From Dyadobacter sp. CY323 (GTDB lineage: Bacteria; Bacteroidota; Bacteroidia; Cytophagales; Spirosomataceae): 64,000 nucleotides of DNA. This document shows positions 33,401 to 42,200 of the stretch, one piece after another. A model generated the notes under the pieces. It did no database searches. It saw only the letters and a list, made by a program, of their open reading frames with translations, and was not told the origin of the DNA. The translations under genes were made by a program, and so were the position numbers. The stretch is from positions 62,001 to 126,000 of the forward strand of contig NZ_JAJUXH010000017.1 of NCBI RefSeq assembly GCF_021390245.1, written 5' to 3'. Position 1 is the stretch's first letter. Each line of letters opens with the position of its first letter.

Positions 33401-34372
33401 ATGACCCAGTCAGCCGTTCAAATCTCAGTTGTTGTTCCACTTTATAATGAAGATGAGTCATTGCCGGAACTCAGTGAGTGGATAGCACAAGTGATGCGGG
33501 ACAACAATTTTACCTACGAAATCCTTTTTATCGATGACGGAAGCCGGGACAATTCGTGGCAGGTGATCGAGACGCTTTCATTGACAAACCCACACATCCG
33601 GGGATTTCGTTTCGTCAGGAACTATGGAAAAACGGCTGCGTTGCAAACAGGCTTTCAGGCGGCCCGGGGTGATGTGATTATTACAATGGACGCCGATCTG
33701 CAGGATAGTCCGGACGAAATACCTGAGCTTTATCAGATGATCACCGCAGAAAAATACGATCTGGTTTCAGGTTGGAAAAAAAAGCGGTACGATCCGATCA
33801 CCAAAACAATCCCGACCAAAATATACAATGCGGCCACCCGCGGGATCTCGGGCGTGGTTTTGCATGACTTCAACTGCGGGTTGAAAGCGTACCGGAAAGA
33901 CGTCGTCAAAAACATCACGATTTACGGAGAAATGCACCGGTATATCCCGGTTATTGCGAAATGGAACGGCTTTTTGCGCATTGGTGAGAAGGTAGTCCAG
34001 CACAGGGCAAGAAAGTACGGTCACACCAAGTTCGGCCTTGAACGCTTCATTTTTGGCTTTTTGGATTTGCTTTCGATTGCCTTTGTGAATAAGTTTGGGC
34101 GTCGGCCAATGCATTTATTCGGCAGTCTGGGAACGCTTATGTTTTTTCTGGGAAGCGTTATAGCTTTTTGGTTGCTGGGTAAAAAGATCTATAATATTTA
34201 TCATTTGCAGCCCTACCGGAACGTTACCGAGAACCCATTATTCTTTTTAGCATTAGTCGCGATAATGGTCGGTTCGCAGCTTTTTCTAGCTGGTTTTTTA
34301 GGTGAATTGTTTGTCAAACAATCGGTTTCGAAATCCGGGGATTATACCATTTCAGACCGTGTCGGCATGTAA
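33401..34372 (+). CDS. Membrane GT2 glycosyltransferase (DPM1/GtrB type)
   Basis: 323 residues. The GT-A domain has ISVVVPLYNEDESLPEL, IDDGSRDNSW, the YGKTAALQTGF segment and MDADLQDSPDE (the metal DxD). RGISGVVLHDFNCGLKAYRKDV follows. Two C-terminal membrane helices (about 235-260 and 285-310) and a short cytoplasmic tail place it in the polyprenyl-phosphate sugar synthase group. It is a stand-alone counterpart of the GT2 half of the fusion protein at 14959-16953, with the same topology. It stands between trmN6 and ppa with no glycan genes around it. Confidence 0.9.
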   Translation: MTQSAVQISVVVPLYNEDESLPELSEWIAQVMRDNNFTYEILFIDDGSRDNSWQVIETLSLTNPHIRGFRFVRNYGKTAALQTGFQAARGDVIITMDADLQDSPDEIPELYQMITAEKYDLVSGWKKKRYDPITKTIPTKIYNAATRGISGVVLHDFNCGLKAYRKDVVKNITIYGEMHRYIPVIAKWNGFLRIGEKVVQHRARKYGHTKFGLERFIFGFLDLLSIAFVNKFGRRPMHLFGSLGTLMFFLGSVIAFWLLGKKIYNIYHLQPYRNVTENPLFFLALVAIMVGSQLFLAGFLGELFVKQSVSKSGDYTISDRVGM

Positions 34373-34430
34373 ACAGTACCTGCTCTATAATTGACGATAT
34401 TTTAATTTAAGTTATTACTATTACTACATA

Positions 34431-35042
34431 ATGATCGCTAACGTACACAAAGCACATCCCTGGCATGGAATTCCAATGGGCGAAAACGCGCCTGAATTAG
34501 TAAATGCATTTATCGAAATTGTTCCTACTGATACAGTTAAATACGAAATTGATAAAACCACCGGTTATCTGATGATCGACCGGCCCCAAAAATATTCCAA
34601 CATTGTTCCCGCACTTTACGGCTTCATTCCAAAGACTTACTGCGCGGAAAAAATTGCATTACTGGCGCGCGAGCGTTCTGGCAGGGATGTAACGGAAGGC
34701 GATGGTGACCCGCTGGATATTCTGGTACTTTGCGAGAAAATCATTTCTCACGGAGATATTCTTTGCACGGCCCGTCCAATCGGCGGCATTCGTCTGATCG
34801 ACGGGGGAGAGGCGGATGATAAGATCATCGCGGTTTTAAAAGGCGATGAAGTATATGGTGGCTTTTCAGATCTGAGCGAGCTTCCGGAAGGCATCGTAGA
34901 GCGTTTGAAACACTATTTCCTAACGTATAAAAATTTGCCGGGAGAGAAGGCTCACATTGAAATTACCAATGTATATGGCCGTGAAGAGGCGCACGAGGTG
35001 ATTATGACTTCTGTGGAAGATTACAAACATTCATTTTACTGA
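34431..35042 (+). CDS. ppa: Inorganic pyrophosphatase (family I)
   Basis: 203 residues, cytoplasmic. Hydrolyses pyrophosphate and so drives biosynthetic reactions. Metal-binding DGDPLD (Asp91, Asp93, Asp96) matches the DxDPxD signature, and KYEIDKTTGYLMIDRP with PALYGFIPKTYC are the expected upstream substrate segments. Residues 1-30 are typical of the Bacteroidota form. A terminator follows 46 bp after the stop, so it ends a transcript. Confidence 0.96.
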   Translation: MIANVHKAHPWHGIPMGENAPELVNAFIEIVPTDTVKYEIDKTTGYLMIDRPQKYSNIVPALYGFIPKTYCAEKIALLARERSGRDVTEGDGDPLDILVLCEKIISHGDILCTARPIGGIRLIDGGEADDKIIAVLKGDEVYGGFSDLSELPEGIVERLKHYFLTYKNLPGEKAHIEITNVYGREEAHEVIMTSVEDYKHSFY

Positions 35043-35087
35043 GAGTTTGATTTCGGGAATTTAATCGCTGATCTTAAATCAATTTAG

Positions 35088-35118
35088 AGCCGTTACGGGT
35101 AGTAGCGGCTTTTCTTTA
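35088..35118 (+). terminator. Terminator after ppa
   Basis: AGCCGTTAC (35088-35096) pairs with GTAGCGGCT (35102-35110) with one G-U pair and a 5-nt loop, followed by TTTCTTTA. Confidence 0.7.
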
Positions 35119-35122
35119 TTCT

Positions 35123-35130
35123 TATCTTTG
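35123..35130 (+). promoter_or_regulatory. Promoter -7 box for prfC
   Basis: TATCTTTG fits TAnnTTTG exactly, 46 bases before the ATG and just beyond the ppa terminator. The -33 region falls inside the hairpin and has no clear TTG. Confidence 0.45.
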
Positions 35131-35176
35131 TGCAAATTTTTGAATTCGCCGGGCAACTGGTGTTATAAAATCCAGG

Positions 35177-36772
35177 ATGAGTAATTTACAAGAAATAAAA
35201 AAGCGCCGCACGTTTGCGATCATCAGCCACCCGGATGCAGGGAAAACGACGCTGACTGAAAAATTGCTGCTTTTTGGAGGAGCAATCCAGACTGCCGGAG
35301 CGGTAAAATCGAATAAAATCAAGAAAACAGCGACTTCCGATTTCATGGAAATCGAGAAGCAGAGAGGTATTTCGGTGGCTACTTCGGTAATGACTTTCGA
35401 ATACCGTGATCTGCTGATCAACATTCTAGATACACCCGGTCACAAGGATTTCGCGGAAGATACGTACAGAACTTTAACGGCAGTGGATAGTGTCATACTG
35501 GTCGTAGATTGCGTAAAAGGTGTCGAGGAACAGACGGAAAGGCTCATGGAAGTGTGCCGGATGCGGAATACGCCCGTGATTATTTTTATCAATAAGCTGG
35601 ATAGGGAGGGGCAAAATCCATTTGAATTGCTGGATGAGCTGGAAAGTAAATTGAATATCCGCGTTCGCCCGCTCACGTGGCCGATCAATATGGGAGCTAA
35701 TTTTAAAGGTGTATACAGTTTGTACGAACAAATGCTGTATTTCTTTAAAATCAACAAAACCAAAATTGAAAATGACGTTGCCAAAGTGAACCTGGAAGAT
35801 GAAAAACTGACGGAATTGCTTGGTAATAGAGACGCTGATCAATTGACGGAAGATGTGGAACTCGTTGAAGGTGTTTACGACGCATTTTCAAATGAAGCTT
35901 ATCAAAAAGGACAATTAGCGCCTGTGTTTTTCGGAAGTGCGATCAACAATTTTGGTATTAAAGAGCTTTTGGATACATTTTGTGAAATTTCTCCCATTCC
36001 TCAGCCAAGGCCGACCGATGTGAGAGAAGTTGAGCCGACCGAGCCAAAATTTACCGGATTCGTATTCAAGATCCATGCGAACCTGGACCCACGTCACCGC
36101 GACCGGATTGCATTTTTAAGGATTTGCTCGGGTAAATTTGAACGTGGAAAATTTTATAAACACGTCAGATTGGGTAAGGAAGTCCGTTTTTCGAGTCCGT
36201 TTACATTCATGGCCTCGGATAAAAGTGTGATGGACGAAGGTTTCCCCGGGGACGTGGTTGGTCTTTATGACACAGGAAGTTTCAAGATAGGTGATACGTT
36301 GACAGAGGGTGAGAACCTGCAATTCTCCGGAATTCCAAGCTTTTCTCCGGAGATCTTTAAGGAACTGATCAATATGGACCCGATGAAATCCAAGCAATTG
36401 GAGAAAGGGATTCAACAACTTACAGATGAGGGAGTTGCACAGCTATTTACGTTGGATTTAGGTAACAGAAAGATTGTCGGTACGGTTGGAGAACTTCAAT
36501 TTGATGTAATTCAATACCGTCTGGAACACGAATATGGAGCGAAATGCCGGTGGGTACCTATGAGCGTTTCGCGTGCTTGCTGGCTCACTGCGGATGAGAA
36601 ACCGGCAATGGACCAGTTTGTCCGCTTGAAAGGTAACCAGATTGCTTATGATAAAGACCGTAACCCGGTTTTCTTAGCCGAGTCAGAGTGGATGATCCGG
36701 ATGAACCGGGAAAATAATCCGGCGATTCATTTTCATTTCACATCTGAATTTAAAACGGAAATGGCGATTTAA
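35177..36772 (+). CDS. prfC: Peptide chain release factor 3
   Basis: 531 residues. Translational GTPase that ejects RF1 or RF2 from the ribosome after peptide release. G1 SHPDAGKTT, G2/switch region RGISVATSVMTF, G3 DTPGHKDF and G4 NKLD are all present. The length and the C-terminal domains (TLDLGNRKIVGTVGELQFDVIQYRLEHEYG) fit RF3 rather than EF-G or LepA. The gene has its own promoter box and a strong terminator, so it is monocistronic. Confidence 0.97.
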   Translation: MSNLQEIKKRRTFAIISHPDAGKTTLTEKLLLFGGAIQTAGAVKSNKIKKTATSDFMEIEKQRGISVATSVMTFEYRDLLINILDTPGHKDFAEDTYRTLTAVDSVILVVDCVKGVEEQTERLMEVCRMRNTPVIIFINKLDREGQNPFELLDELESKLNIRVRPLTWPINMGANFKGVYSLYEQMLYFFKINKTKIENDVAKVNLEDEKLTELLGNRDADQLTEDVELVEGVYDAFSNEAYQKGQLAPVFFGSAINNFGIKELLDTFCEISPIPQPRPTDVREVEPTEPKFTGFVFKIHANLDPRHRDRIAFLRICSGKFERGKFYKHVRLGKEVRFSSPFTFMASDKSVMDEGFPGDVVGLYDTGSFKIGDTLTEGENLQFSGIPSFSPEIFKELINMDPMKSKQLEKGIQQLTDEGVAQLFTLDLGNRKIVGTVGELQFDVIQYRLEHEYGAKCRWVPMSVSRACWLTADEKPAMDQFVRLKGNQIAYDKDRNPVFLAESEWMIRMNRENNPAIHFHFTSEFKTEMAI

Positions 36773-36782
36773 GAAATTCGGA

Positions 36783-36832
36783 TATCAACAAAAAGGGCCG
36801 GCACTGAAAAATGCCGGCCCTTTTTGTTGATA
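36783..36832. terminator. Strong bidirectional terminator after prfC
   Basis: The arm at 36783-36803 is perfectly complementary to 36812-36832 (21 bp, core GGGCCGGCA/TGCCGGCCC) around an 8-nt loop, with A and T runs inside the stem ends. It serves prfC and the convergent DUF4890-like gene. Confidence 0.92.
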
Positions 36833-36849
36833 GGTTTGGGATTTTACAT

Positions 36850-37209
36850 TTAGTTTCCCGAGCCTCTTTCTCCGCGATTGTTGCGACGATCTTCCAGCAT
36901 GGTTTTATATTTTTCCTGCTGTTCTACAGTGAGGATCTTGGTAAGTTCAGTATTGAACGTTTCCATTGAAGCCCTCATTTGAGCGCGGTCCATATTTTGT
37001 GCATCGCGCATTTCCTTCATTTTCTGAGCGCGGGCCAGGCTGAGTGTGTAAACCTGCTTTTGCTGATCGTCTGAAAGGTTCAGATTTTCTTTCAATGTTT
37101 TAGTTTGGGCTTCCGCACGTTGTTCCGGAGTCGTATTCGCATCCTGACGCTGAGCAAATGCAGTAATGCTCACAAAAGCCAGGATCAAGGCAAAAAATGT
37201 TTTCTTCAT
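36850..37209 (-). CDS. Small exported helical protein, DUF4890-like
   Basis: 119 residues: signal peptide MKKTFFALILAFVSITAFAQ, then an almost wholly helical, charged mature part. TPEQRAEAQTKTLKENLNLSDDQQKQVYTLSLARAQKMKEMR followed by a second half ending LTVEQQEKYKTMLEDRRNNRGERG resembles DUF4890 and, more distantly, the Spy/CpxP periplasmic chaperones. It is predicted periplasmic, perhaps stress-related. The C-terminal Arg/Gly-rich tail is unusual but short. It is monocistronic, between the prfC terminator and the DUF3307 gene. Confidence 0.8.
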   Translation of the reverse strand: MKKTFFALILAFVSITAFAQRQDANTTPEQRAEAQTKTLKENLNLSDDQQKQVYTLSLARAQKMKEMRDAQNMDRAQMRASMETFNTELTKILTVEQQEKYKTMLEDRRNNRGERGSGN

Positions 37210-37276
37210 GGTTAAAAAGTTTGGATACCAGGGTTAGAGTGAGAAAAGCCTTCCGGGTTTAATGCGTGTGATGATT

Positions 37277-38020
37277 TTAATAGAACATTTTTACGGCCAG
37301 CGCCACGGCGATTGCGCAGGTGTAGCTCATTAATGTTCCCACCAGTACATACTCGGATTTTTTACTGATATATGAAGGTGAAATTTCACCTGCCGGCAAC
37401 TTGTCATTATATCGTAAAAGTGATTTGGCGGCAATGAGAAAACCAATCGCTGAAAACTGGCTCACGAGCACAAAAACAAAAATCAGTAACCTTTCCGACA
37501 TCCCGATCCATCTTCCCGCATTGGCCAGGTTATCATTCGCATCAGGCGCCAGTCGGACCAGTTCTTCCCGCCAGGGCTTTGTTAATATTCCTACGAAAAA
37601 TGAAACAGGTGAAAGTGAAAGCAAAGCACCCGACAGAATCGCCAATGTTTTGGTGGTGTATAGCCACGTTTTAAAGGTTTCCAATCCGATGGGTACATGG
37701 TCGGTCAGGATCAATGCAGCGACAATAATGGTGATCAAATGGGCCACCTGATCGGCAATAAACCAGGTTAGTTTACCTTGTTTGTCGAAGCTGATTTTAA
37801 GAATATCGATGATCCCGTGTGCTACGCCGATTGCCAGTGCGGGTAGGGGATTGTTCCAGTGCCCAAGCAGGATGTAGGAGAGAACAATGACCAGTAATAC
37901 GTGAAAATAGAGGTATTTTGATCGGAATGACTTTTCCTTTTTGTCGGTTACCCAGGTGGTAGGTTGCCAGTAGAAGTCTGCCAGGACATGGGCGAGCAGC
38001 AGTAATAAAAATTCGGTCAT
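37277..38020 (-). CDS. DUF3307 family polytopic membrane protein
   Basis: 247 residues with about seven membrane helices. The opening LLLLLAHVLADFYWQPTTWVTDKKEKSFRSKYLYFHVLLV is the DUF3307 signature (AHxLADFxxQ...KH-like). GVAHGIIDILKI and WFIADQVAHLITII add conserved His and Asp residues within or near the membrane, suggesting metal binding or transport. The function is unknown. It starts 5 bp after the SatD-like gene, so the two form one operon under the triple-palindrome promoter. An effector or transport partner of that protein is a reasonable inference. Confidence 0.85.
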   Translation of the reverse strand: MTEFLLLLLAHVLADFYWQPTTWVTDKKEKSFRSKYLYFHVLLVIVLSYILLGHWNNPLPALAIGVAHGIIDILKISFDKQGKLTWFIADQVAHLITIIVAALILTDHVPIGLETFKTWLYTTKTLAILSGALLSLSPVSFFVGILTKPWREELVRLAPDANDNLANAGRWIGMSERLLIFVFVLVSQFSAIGFLIAAKSLLRYNDKLPAGEISPSYISKKSEYVLVGTLMSYTCAIAVALAVKMFY

Positions 38021-38025
38021 CTTAA

Positions 38026-38667
38026 TCAGCGTTTTGTGTACAGTGCTAAATGCTTGGGAAAGGTAGTGAGAAAATTTTCAACCGCCCACCATTTGGAGGC
38101 CGCAATTCGCTGACTCACCGCCGACTGGCTTATCGAAAGGCGCTCCGCGATTTGGGTGATATTGTTATGGTTCAGCAATGCGGCAATTACCTCACTTTGT
38201 GCAGTTGTCCAGTTTTCAATCAATGTTTCCAGTAAGTCAAGAGAGGCATTTAATGGCTCGGTAGGTATTGGCAATGCGATGCCAATTCTGGCTTTTTGTT
38301 TACGGATATTGTCCGCCAGATGCCCTGATAACCGGAATGCTTCTCCATCGGAAGTACCCGGACGGTCGGTTAATGGGTCTATTTTACCAATGCCAATCGC
38401 AACCCGAAGATCAGTATTGATATCATGAGTCCGCATAACGGCTCTTGCCAGGACGGCCACGCGCATTACCTCAGCTGGATTTTTCAAAACTCCCTGAAAG
38501 CTGTCTCCGCGATAGATTTCAGGTTTTAAAGCCCAATTAAAGGATTTGTGTTCGCGAAGCAAGGCGATGAGTTCTTCCAGCCAGGCTGCCGTTTCTTCTC
38601 TTGAAAATCGTGTTGAGTTTACCATGTCAGCGGTAATAACTGCATGGTTCTTTTTAATTGCTTTCAT
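38026..38667 (-). CDS. SatD-like protein: cyclase-like domain plus helix-turn-helix
   Basis: 213 residues, cytoplasmic. Residues 8-130 follow the plan of a class III nucleotide cyclase or related palm fold: AVITADMVNST (Asp14 where cyclases have DIxGFT), YRGDSFQGVL (Asp55 in a GD turn), LRVAIGIGKID and SDGEAFRLSGHLAD (compare G-AVnlAarL). Both metal-site acids seem kept. Residues 158-182 (NNITQIAERLSISQSAVSQRIAAS) are a clear HTH. Family knowledge: SatD-type proteins are poorly understood. Inference: a nucleotide-binding regulator acting on the palindromes in its own promoter, one of which overlaps its ATG. Catalysis is unproven. Confidence 0.78.
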   Translation of the reverse strand: MKAIKKNHAVITADMVNSTRFSREETAAWLEELIALLREHKSFNWALKPEIYRGDSFQGVLKNPAEVMRVAVLARAVMRTHDINTDLRVAIGIGKIDPLTDRPGTSDGEAFRLSGHLADNIRKQKARIGIALPIPTEPLNASLDLLETLIENWTTAQSEVIAALLNHNNITQIAERLSISQSAVSQRIAASKWWAVENFLTTFPKHLALYTKR

Positions 38668-38741
38668 AAGCTTTTTACCTTATAAACACCAAATATAAGG
38701 TTTTTAGCTTATATCGGTCGAATATAAGGTAAAAACCTTAT
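38666..38741. promoter_or_regulatory. Three 18-bp palindromic operators at a 29-bp period
   Basis: Site 1 ATAAGCTTTTTACCTTAT (38666-38683), site 2 ATAAGGTTTTTAGCTTAT (38695-38712) and site 3 ATAAGGTAAAAACCTTAT (38724-38741). The consensus is ATAAGGT-N4-ACCTTAT (7-bp arms, 4-bp AT centre); sites 1 and 2 each differ by one base and site 3 has perfect arms. Centres lie exactly 29 bp apart. Site 1 overlaps the ATG of the SatD-like gene, site 2 overlaps the -7 box edge and the spacer, and site 3 lies upstream. Confidence 0.85.
38690..38697 (-). promoter_or_regulatory. Promoter -7 box of the SatD-like/DUF3307 operon
   Basis: On the minus strand TATATTTG matches TAnnTTTG exactly. TTCG about 21 bp upstream could be a weak -33 element. 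Operator site 2 occupies the spacer, so binding there should block RNA polymerase. Confidence 0.6.
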
Positions 38742-38747
38742 GTACTA

Positions 38748-39035
38748 TTAAAGATCTGACTGGACTAATGTCTTCCATTCTTCTTTTAGTGATCCTTTAA
38801 ATACTTGTGAACCAGATCGTTTATACCAGTACCCGGCGTTCCAGTCATCCCCTTCTACCCGATGCAGGTATGCATGAAGACGGTCATAAGACGGGGTGCC
38901 TTCCCTGCTTTGGGCAATATGATGTGCGGCTTCCCAATTTCCTTTTGCATCATACCAAAGTGCCTCTAGAAGCTCGGGAAGGCCATTAGGTGGTGCAGAT
39001 AATGTGAGTGATTCTGTAAATTCTTCGAATGTCAT
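38748..39035 (-). CDS. Conserved hypothetical protein, 95 residues
   Basis: A small soluble protein with no signal peptide. ALWYDAKGNWEAAHHIAQSREGTPSYDRLHAYLHRVEGDDWNAGYWYKRSGS resembles a widespread unnamed family of about 90-100 residues with a TPR-like feel (WDAAH, HAYLHR, AGYWYRR). The function is unknown. It is on the same strand as the SatD-like operon and ends 6 bp before operator site 3; the operators give the next genes their own promoter, so it is probably transcribed separately. Confidence 0.75.
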   Translation of the reverse strand: MTFEEFTESLTLSAPPNGLPELLEALWYDAKGNWEAAHHIAQSREGTPSYDRLHAYLHRVEGDDWNAGYWYKRSGSQVFKGSLKEEWKTLVQSDL

Positions 39036-39211
39036 ATCGGCTAATGGTTGAATTAAGATACATTAAAATGAGGTCACAAGATGCAAAAAAATCAATCGAA
39101 CATAAAAATTCAGCGGGGTAATTGTAACTTCTGACGATTCTTTTGAGCTCACGCCTACTTCCTGATTTTCATTGTATATTGTAAGAGTGAACTGTAAATA
39201 AAACAACAAAT
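39036..39211. other. Intergenic region with no recognisable feature
   Basis: 176 AT-rich bases between divergent genes. No exact TAnnTTTG box, hairpin or small ORF could be supported; it presumably holds both genes' promoters. Confidence 0.4.
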
Positions 39212-42200
39212 ATGTTCAAACAATTATCAACCTTACTGGCAGGGCTGACAGTTGGTATATGCTGCTACGGGCAGGAAACGTTCCCGAAAAACGGTGCTTA
39301 TGACGAGCGCCCGGGACGATACGCATTTATCAACGCCACCATTGTTGTCGATTCAAAAACGTCTATACCAAGCGGTTCCATGCTGATCGAAAATGGAATT
39401 ATCCGGGAAGTCGGTAAGCAAGTCAAGGTGCCGGCGGGAACCGTAGTCGTGGACTTAAAGGGTAAATTTATATATCCCTCATTGATCGACCTGGATTCGG
39501 ATTACGGAATGCCGGAAGTAAGGCGCGACAGGCCTGCGGGAGGCAGACAAACTCCTCAGCTCGAATCAAATAAAAAGGGAGCATATGGCTGGAACCAGGC
39601 CATTCAGCCCGAAAATGATGCCAGTTTGTTGTTTACACCTGATGCGAAAAAGGCGGGAGATCTTCGCAAAATCGGTTTCGGGACTGTTCTGGTTCATGCA
39701 CACGACGGGATCGTGAGAGGGAATGGAGCATTGGTTACATTGACAGACGAGCCGGCAAATAAGGCTTTATTGAACCGGAAGGCATCGGCGCATTTTTCAT
39801 TTAGTAAGGGAACTTCCACTCAGACGTATCCTTCGTCAACGATGGGAGTAGTGGCGCTTTTAAGGCAAAATTATTATGATGCCGACTGGTACTCGAAAGC
39901 TGGCAAAGGCAAGGAAGCAAACTTGTCACTCGATGCGTTTAACCAGATCAAAACATTACCGTCGTTTTTTGAAACCGGTGATAAATACAGCATTCTTCGT
40001 GCAGATAAAGTAGGCGATGAGTTTGGTATTCAGTATATTATCAAAGGTGGAGGTGATGAATATCAACGGATTAAAGAAGTGAAAGCAACCAAGGCAACCC
40101 TCATTTTGCCGCTGCAGTTTCCGGATGCTTATGACGTAACAGATCCGTGGGATGCAGACGTGGTGAGTATGGCGCAATTAAAACACTGGGAACTTGCCCC
40201 GAAAAACACTTCTGAAGTTGCGAAAGCAGAGATTCCATTCGCATTAACTACATCGGGGTTAAAGAATAAGGCGGATTTTTGGAAAAACTTAAAAACAGCC
40301 ATTGAATATGGTCTGCCAAAAGAAAAAGCACTCGAAGCCCTGACCACCTTACCTGCTAGCCTGATCAAAGCAGAAAACCAGGTTGGAAGCCTTAAAGCAG
40401 GATTGCTAGCCAATTTTATCATCACGTCCGGTGATTTGTTTGGCAAGGATAATGTGATTTATGAGAACTGGATCCAGGGCAAAAAATTCATTTTGTCTCC
40501 GCTCAATGCACCGGATGTTCGGGGTACTTATTCGCTTTCACTGAACAATCAGCCCGGCGGCCAACTGCAAATCACGGGTTCTTCCGAAAAACCCGATTAC
40601 AAAGTTGTGATCCAGGATTCCATTAAGATTACGCCCAAAGGGATTTTGTCCAATGAATTGCTGACCCTTACCTATCAGCCTGATAAGAAAGTGGCGGGCT
40701 CGATTCGCCTCACTGGCTGGATGACTGGAACCGGACTTTCCGGCGAAGGTGTGTTGCCCGATGGGACAGTGATTCCATGGTCGGCGACTTTGTCTCAAAA
40801 ATATCAGCAAGCTGCCGTAAAGGATTCCACGGTTGCAAAACCAAAGGAAACCGGTCCGGTAGTCTATCCATTTGTTGGTTTCGGTAATGAAGAGTTGCCA
40901 AAACAGGAAACAGTTTTAATTAAGAATGCGACCATTTGGACAAATGAAAAGGAAGGGGTCCTTCAAAATGCTGACGTAATTGTTCAGAATGGGAAGATAT
41001 CAAAAATAGGAAAATCACTGTCGGCGCCTTCGGGAGCGAAAACGATTGACGGAACAGGTAAACACCTGACCAGCGGTATCATCGATGAGCACTCGCATAT
41101 TGCGCTTTTCACCATTAATGAAGGTGGGCAAACGAGTTCGGCGGAAGTTCGGATGAGCGATGTGATTAATCCGGATGACATTAATATCTATCGCCAGCTC
41201 GCGGGGGGCGTCACGGCTTCTCATTTACTGCACGGTTCGGCCAACTCTATTGGAGGCCAGAGTGCGATGATCAAGTTAAAATGGGGCGCCAGCCAGTCAG
41301 AAATGCTGTTACCTGATGTCAGAACAATCAAGTTTGCATTGGGGGAAAATGTGAAACAGTCCAACTGGGGCGATGTGGCGCGCGTTCGTTTTCCTCAAAC
41401 CAGAATGGGTGTCGAGCAAGTATATTTCGACCATTTTCTCCGTGCGAAGGAATATGCAAAGAGTTGGAAAATATACAATGCTAATTCCAAAAAGCAGGCT
41501 GGAAATATGCCCAGGAGAGATATAGAACTGGATGCCCTGGCTGAAATACTGGCAAATGAACGGTTTATTACATGTCACTCCTATGTGCAGTCGGAGATCA
41601 ATATGCTCATGCATGTAGCGGATTCTCTGAACTTTAAGATCAATACATTTACCCACATTCTGGAAGGCTACAAACTGGCAGACGGTATGGCGAAACGCGG
41701 AATAGGCGGATCGACTTTCGCGGACTGGTGGGCTTATAAAATGGAAGTAAAAGAGGCAATTCCATACAATGCGGCATTGATGTACCACGAAGGAGTAACG
41801 GTTGCGATCAACTCGGATGATGCCGAAATGGCGAGACGCCTGAACCAGGAAGCGGCGAAAACAGTCGAATATGGCGGAGTGCCGGAAGAAGAAGCCTGGA
41901 AAATGGTTACGCTTAATCCTGCAAAATTACTCCACGTCGACGATCGAATGGGTAGTGTGAAAGCTGGTAAAGATGCCGATCTGGTTCTCTGGAATGCACA
42001 CCCGTTATCCATTTACGCCCGGCCCGAGTTTACCATGATCGAGGGTACTGTTTATTTTGACCGAAAAAAGGATGAAGAAAAGCAAAAGTTACTGGCTTCT
42101 GAGCGTGAGAGGCTGATCCAGAAAATGTTGGGGGATAAAGCAGAAGGAAAGCCTACTCAAAAACCTCAGGCGACGCAGCCTAAAATGTGGCATTGCGAAG

